This document shows positions 41,275-42,815 of a stretch of DNA of 42,815 bases, one piece after another. The position numbers and the translations under genes are program-made. Numbering within the stretch: the stretch's first letter is position 1; each line of letters starts with the position of its first letter. The notes beneath the pieces are model-generated. The model had not been told where the DNA came from, ran no database searches, and saw only the letters and a list, made by a program, of their open reading frames with translations. The stretch is from a gamma proteobacterium HTCC5015 (GTDB lineage: Bacteria; Pseudomonadota; Gammaproteobacteria; HTCC5015): the NCBI GenBank assembly GCA_000155715.1, contig DS990600.1, forward strand, positions 149,775 through 192,589, in the 5' to 3' direction.

Positions 41275-42657
41275 ATGGAACCAAGCATTCTTATTATTGA
41301 CAACAAAGTCAGCAGCTATGCGTTGCTGCAACATCTGTTGCCGAGGGCAATAGAGCAAACTCACGTCATTCACTACAATCCCGATCGCGCGACTCGAATC
41401 AGCAAACAAGAGCTGGAACATATTCGCTTGCTCGTCATTGGCGACGACTTTCTGAATCTCGCACTCTATTCAGAATTGCAGCGGCGTTATCTGCGTTTGC
41501 CCACGTTATTTCTGTGCGATGCCGAATCCATTAAAACCACACAAATCACCGCCCAAGCCCTGCCGAATGCCAGCACCTTACTTAGAAACCAGATCAATTT
41601 AGTCCATTTGCGCAAGGCCGCTTTTGATCTACTCAATGAAGGCCATCAAGCCAACATCGAGAACGCACCGCCCCCTTCGGCGGAACACGCACCAGAAGCC
41701 AGTGACGATGATGTGGATCAAACGCTGTATGTTGGCGCGAATTCGCCATCAGAGAACACGACGCCAGCCCCCTCTGCCAAAGATATTGCCATCGATGGCT
41801 ACCGCATTGAACGCGAACTCGCCGAGGGCGGCATGGGGCTTATCTACCTCTGTACACGCGAGGAAACGGGTGAAAAAGCCGTCTTAAAAACGGTGTCTCC
41901 CAAGGCTGAAAACGCCGTAAAGCTGAGAGCCATCGAGCGTTTCGATTTAGAGTTTGAAGTGATCAGCCGAATCGACAACCCCCATATCGTCAAGCTGTAC
42001 GACCACGGCCGCGTCAATGGATTGAGCTACACCACGATGGAGTATTTTGACACCGGCGATCTCAAGCAGCACCTCGGCACGGGCATAAGCCAACAGCGCG
42101 CACTCCAATATTTGGTGCAAATTGCCAAAGGCCTCGAAGCGATTCACGGTGCTGGCATTATTCACCGCGACCTCAAACCCGCCAACATCATGTTTCGCAG
42201 CGATGGTACACTCGCGATTCTCGATTTTGGCATTGCCCACGACATCACGCGGCATCTGCGCCTCACTCAAAGCGGCACTAAACTCGGTACTCCCAGCTAC
42301 ATGAGCCCCGAGCAAGGCAAAGGGGGCTACCGAACCGACGCCCGGTCCGACCTCTACGCGCTGGGAGTGATGCTCTACGAGCTACTGGCGGGAAAGCGCC
42401 CCTATCGAGGCAAAGTCGCCAAAGTTATGCAGGATCATCTCCACGCCCCCATTCCACAGTTGCCCAGTCAGTACTGGGAGCTCCAGCCCGTACTGGAGAA
42501 ACTCATGGCCAAATTTCCGCAAGATCGTTTTGAATCGGCCTACGACCTCTCTCACTATCTGCGCGAGGAGTATCGCTTCGATACGCTTTTGGATTTTGAT
42601 ATCGACGACACGGGCAATTTGATCAGCGGCCAGCACGACCCAAAGGCACACTTCTAG
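41275..42657 (+). CDS. Ser/Thr protein kinase with receiver-like N-terminus
   Basis: From the ATG at 41275 this is 460 residues. Residues 1-122 look like a degenerate response-regulator receiver fold, with ILIIDN at the N-terminus and LLVIGDD at the phospho-acceptor position (D57/D58). A low-complexity linker follows (130-170, with DDDVDQTLYVG). Residues about 175-450 are a Hanks-type kinase: glycine loop ELAEGGMGLIYL, K205, HRDLKPAN (297-304), DFG (317-319) and SPEQ. All key catalytic residues are present. No membrane segment is visible, so it is a soluble kinase. The target is unknown. It may be co-transcribed with the preceding Rossmann gene. Confidence 0.9.
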   Translation: MEPSILIIDNKVSSYALLQHLLPRAIEQTHVIHYNPDRATRISKQELEHIRLLVIGDDFLNLALYSELQRRYLRLPTLFLCDAESIKTTQITAQALPNASTLLRNQINLVHLRKAAFDLLNEGHQANIENAPPPSAEHAPEASDDDVDQTLYVGANSPSENTTPAPSAKDIAIDGYRIERELAEGGMGLIYLCTREETGEKAVLKTVSPKAENAVKLRAIERFDLEFEVISRIDNPHIVKLYDHGRVNGLSYTTMEYFDTGDLKQHLGTGISQQRALQYLVQIAKGLEAIHGAGIIHRDLKPANIMFRSDGTLAILDFGIAHDITRHLRLTQSGTKLGTPSYMSPEQGKGGYRTDARSDLYALGVMLYELLAGKRPYRGKVAKVMQDHLHAPIPQLPSQYWELQPVLEKLMAKFPQDRFESAYDLSHYLREEYRFDTLLDFDIDDTGNLISGQHDPKAHF

Positions 42658-42776
42658 ACCAAACACTGTGCCCAGCGGCGGCTGTACCCCTTGGTTGACG
42701 CCCTCAAGGCATTGCAGCTTTGGTACTTTTTGCCTACTCTTTCGATCCTTTAAGTCAATTGATTCGGGAGAGCTGC

Positions 42777-42815
42777 GTGGAAAAAATCTGGCTAAAACAC
42801 TACCCCAAGGGCGTA
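42777..42815 (+). CDS. fadD: Start of a long-chain fatty-acid CoA ligase (partial)
   Basis: The last 39 bases open with a GTG that has GGGAG 6 bases upstream. They encode MEKIWLKHYPKGV and run off the window. FadD proteins begin in this style (E. coli: MKKVWLNRYPADV). Thirteen residues are too few for certainty, but the motif and ribosome site agree. FadD activates fatty acids to acyl-CoA at the inner membrane. Confidence 0.6.
   Translation, partial: MEKIWLKHYPKGV

Overview
This window looks like chromosomal DNA from a gammaproteobacterium, probably a marine or aquatic member of the Cellvibrionales/Pseudomonadales group. The evidence is an IbaG-type BolA protein, the CmoA/CmoB pair, a prpC-acnD-prpF set, an OsmC-YcaO fusion, a FadI-like thiolase, a FadD start at the right edge, and dispersed CG-rich palindromic repeats. 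The assignment comes from protein resemblance recalled without a database search. I saw no rRNA, tRNA, CRISPR array, prophage or complete insertion sequence.

Layout. 1-2.1 kb: the truncated end of a recB-like gene runs into a P-loop-like protein, IbaG and a hotdog thioesterase. 2.1-4.7 kb: a glycosyltransferase and a metallophosphoesterase, translationally coupled, lie opposite a PAP2 phosphatase. A near-perfect Pho box sits between them, which fits phosphate-starvation lipid remodelling (PlcP/Agt type). 4.7-8.1 kb: repeats, a 50-residue membrane peptide, an acyltransferase, a HIT protein and a thiolase. 8.3-11.9 kb: a lipoprotein parvulin, a 265-bp MITE placed exactly at the stop/start junction, an anchored coiled-coil protein and a secreted phospholipase C/P1-nuclease-like protein. 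12-15.1 kb: a large lipoprotein and a LuxR-type regulator.

15.1-15.7 kb is a two-copy composite repeat, followed by Tat-type MsrB, DUF2784, OsmC-YcaO, and a TetR regulator facing an MpaB-like oxygenase across two GGTAC-type palindromes. 21-25.3 kb is an accessory-looking stretch: a NERD protein with AT-rich codon use, a lipoprotein with a TTG start, and small unknown proteins. 25.3-27.1 kb is cmoAB. 27.1-27.75 kb is repeat-rich and non-coding.

27.75-34.7 kb holds the methylcitrate genes (DUF445, prpC, acnD, prpF, all on the minus strand). Between acnD and prpF lies a DUF559 nuclease-like gene flanked by 115-125 bp direct repeats; the gene takes its C-terminal tail and stop codon from one repeat copy. 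No prpB is present here. 34.9-42.8 kb: a TetR regulator, an OmpA-type lipoprotein, a small unknown protein, a TRAP transporter operon with a TatT component, an NAD(P)-binding protein, a Ser/Thr kinase with a receiver-like N-terminus, and the first 13 codons of fadD.

The strongest leads are the Pho-box lipid locus, the repeat-embedded DUF559 unit, the MITE and its internally deleted derivative, and the truncated recB. I found no clear, wholly new multi-gene system.
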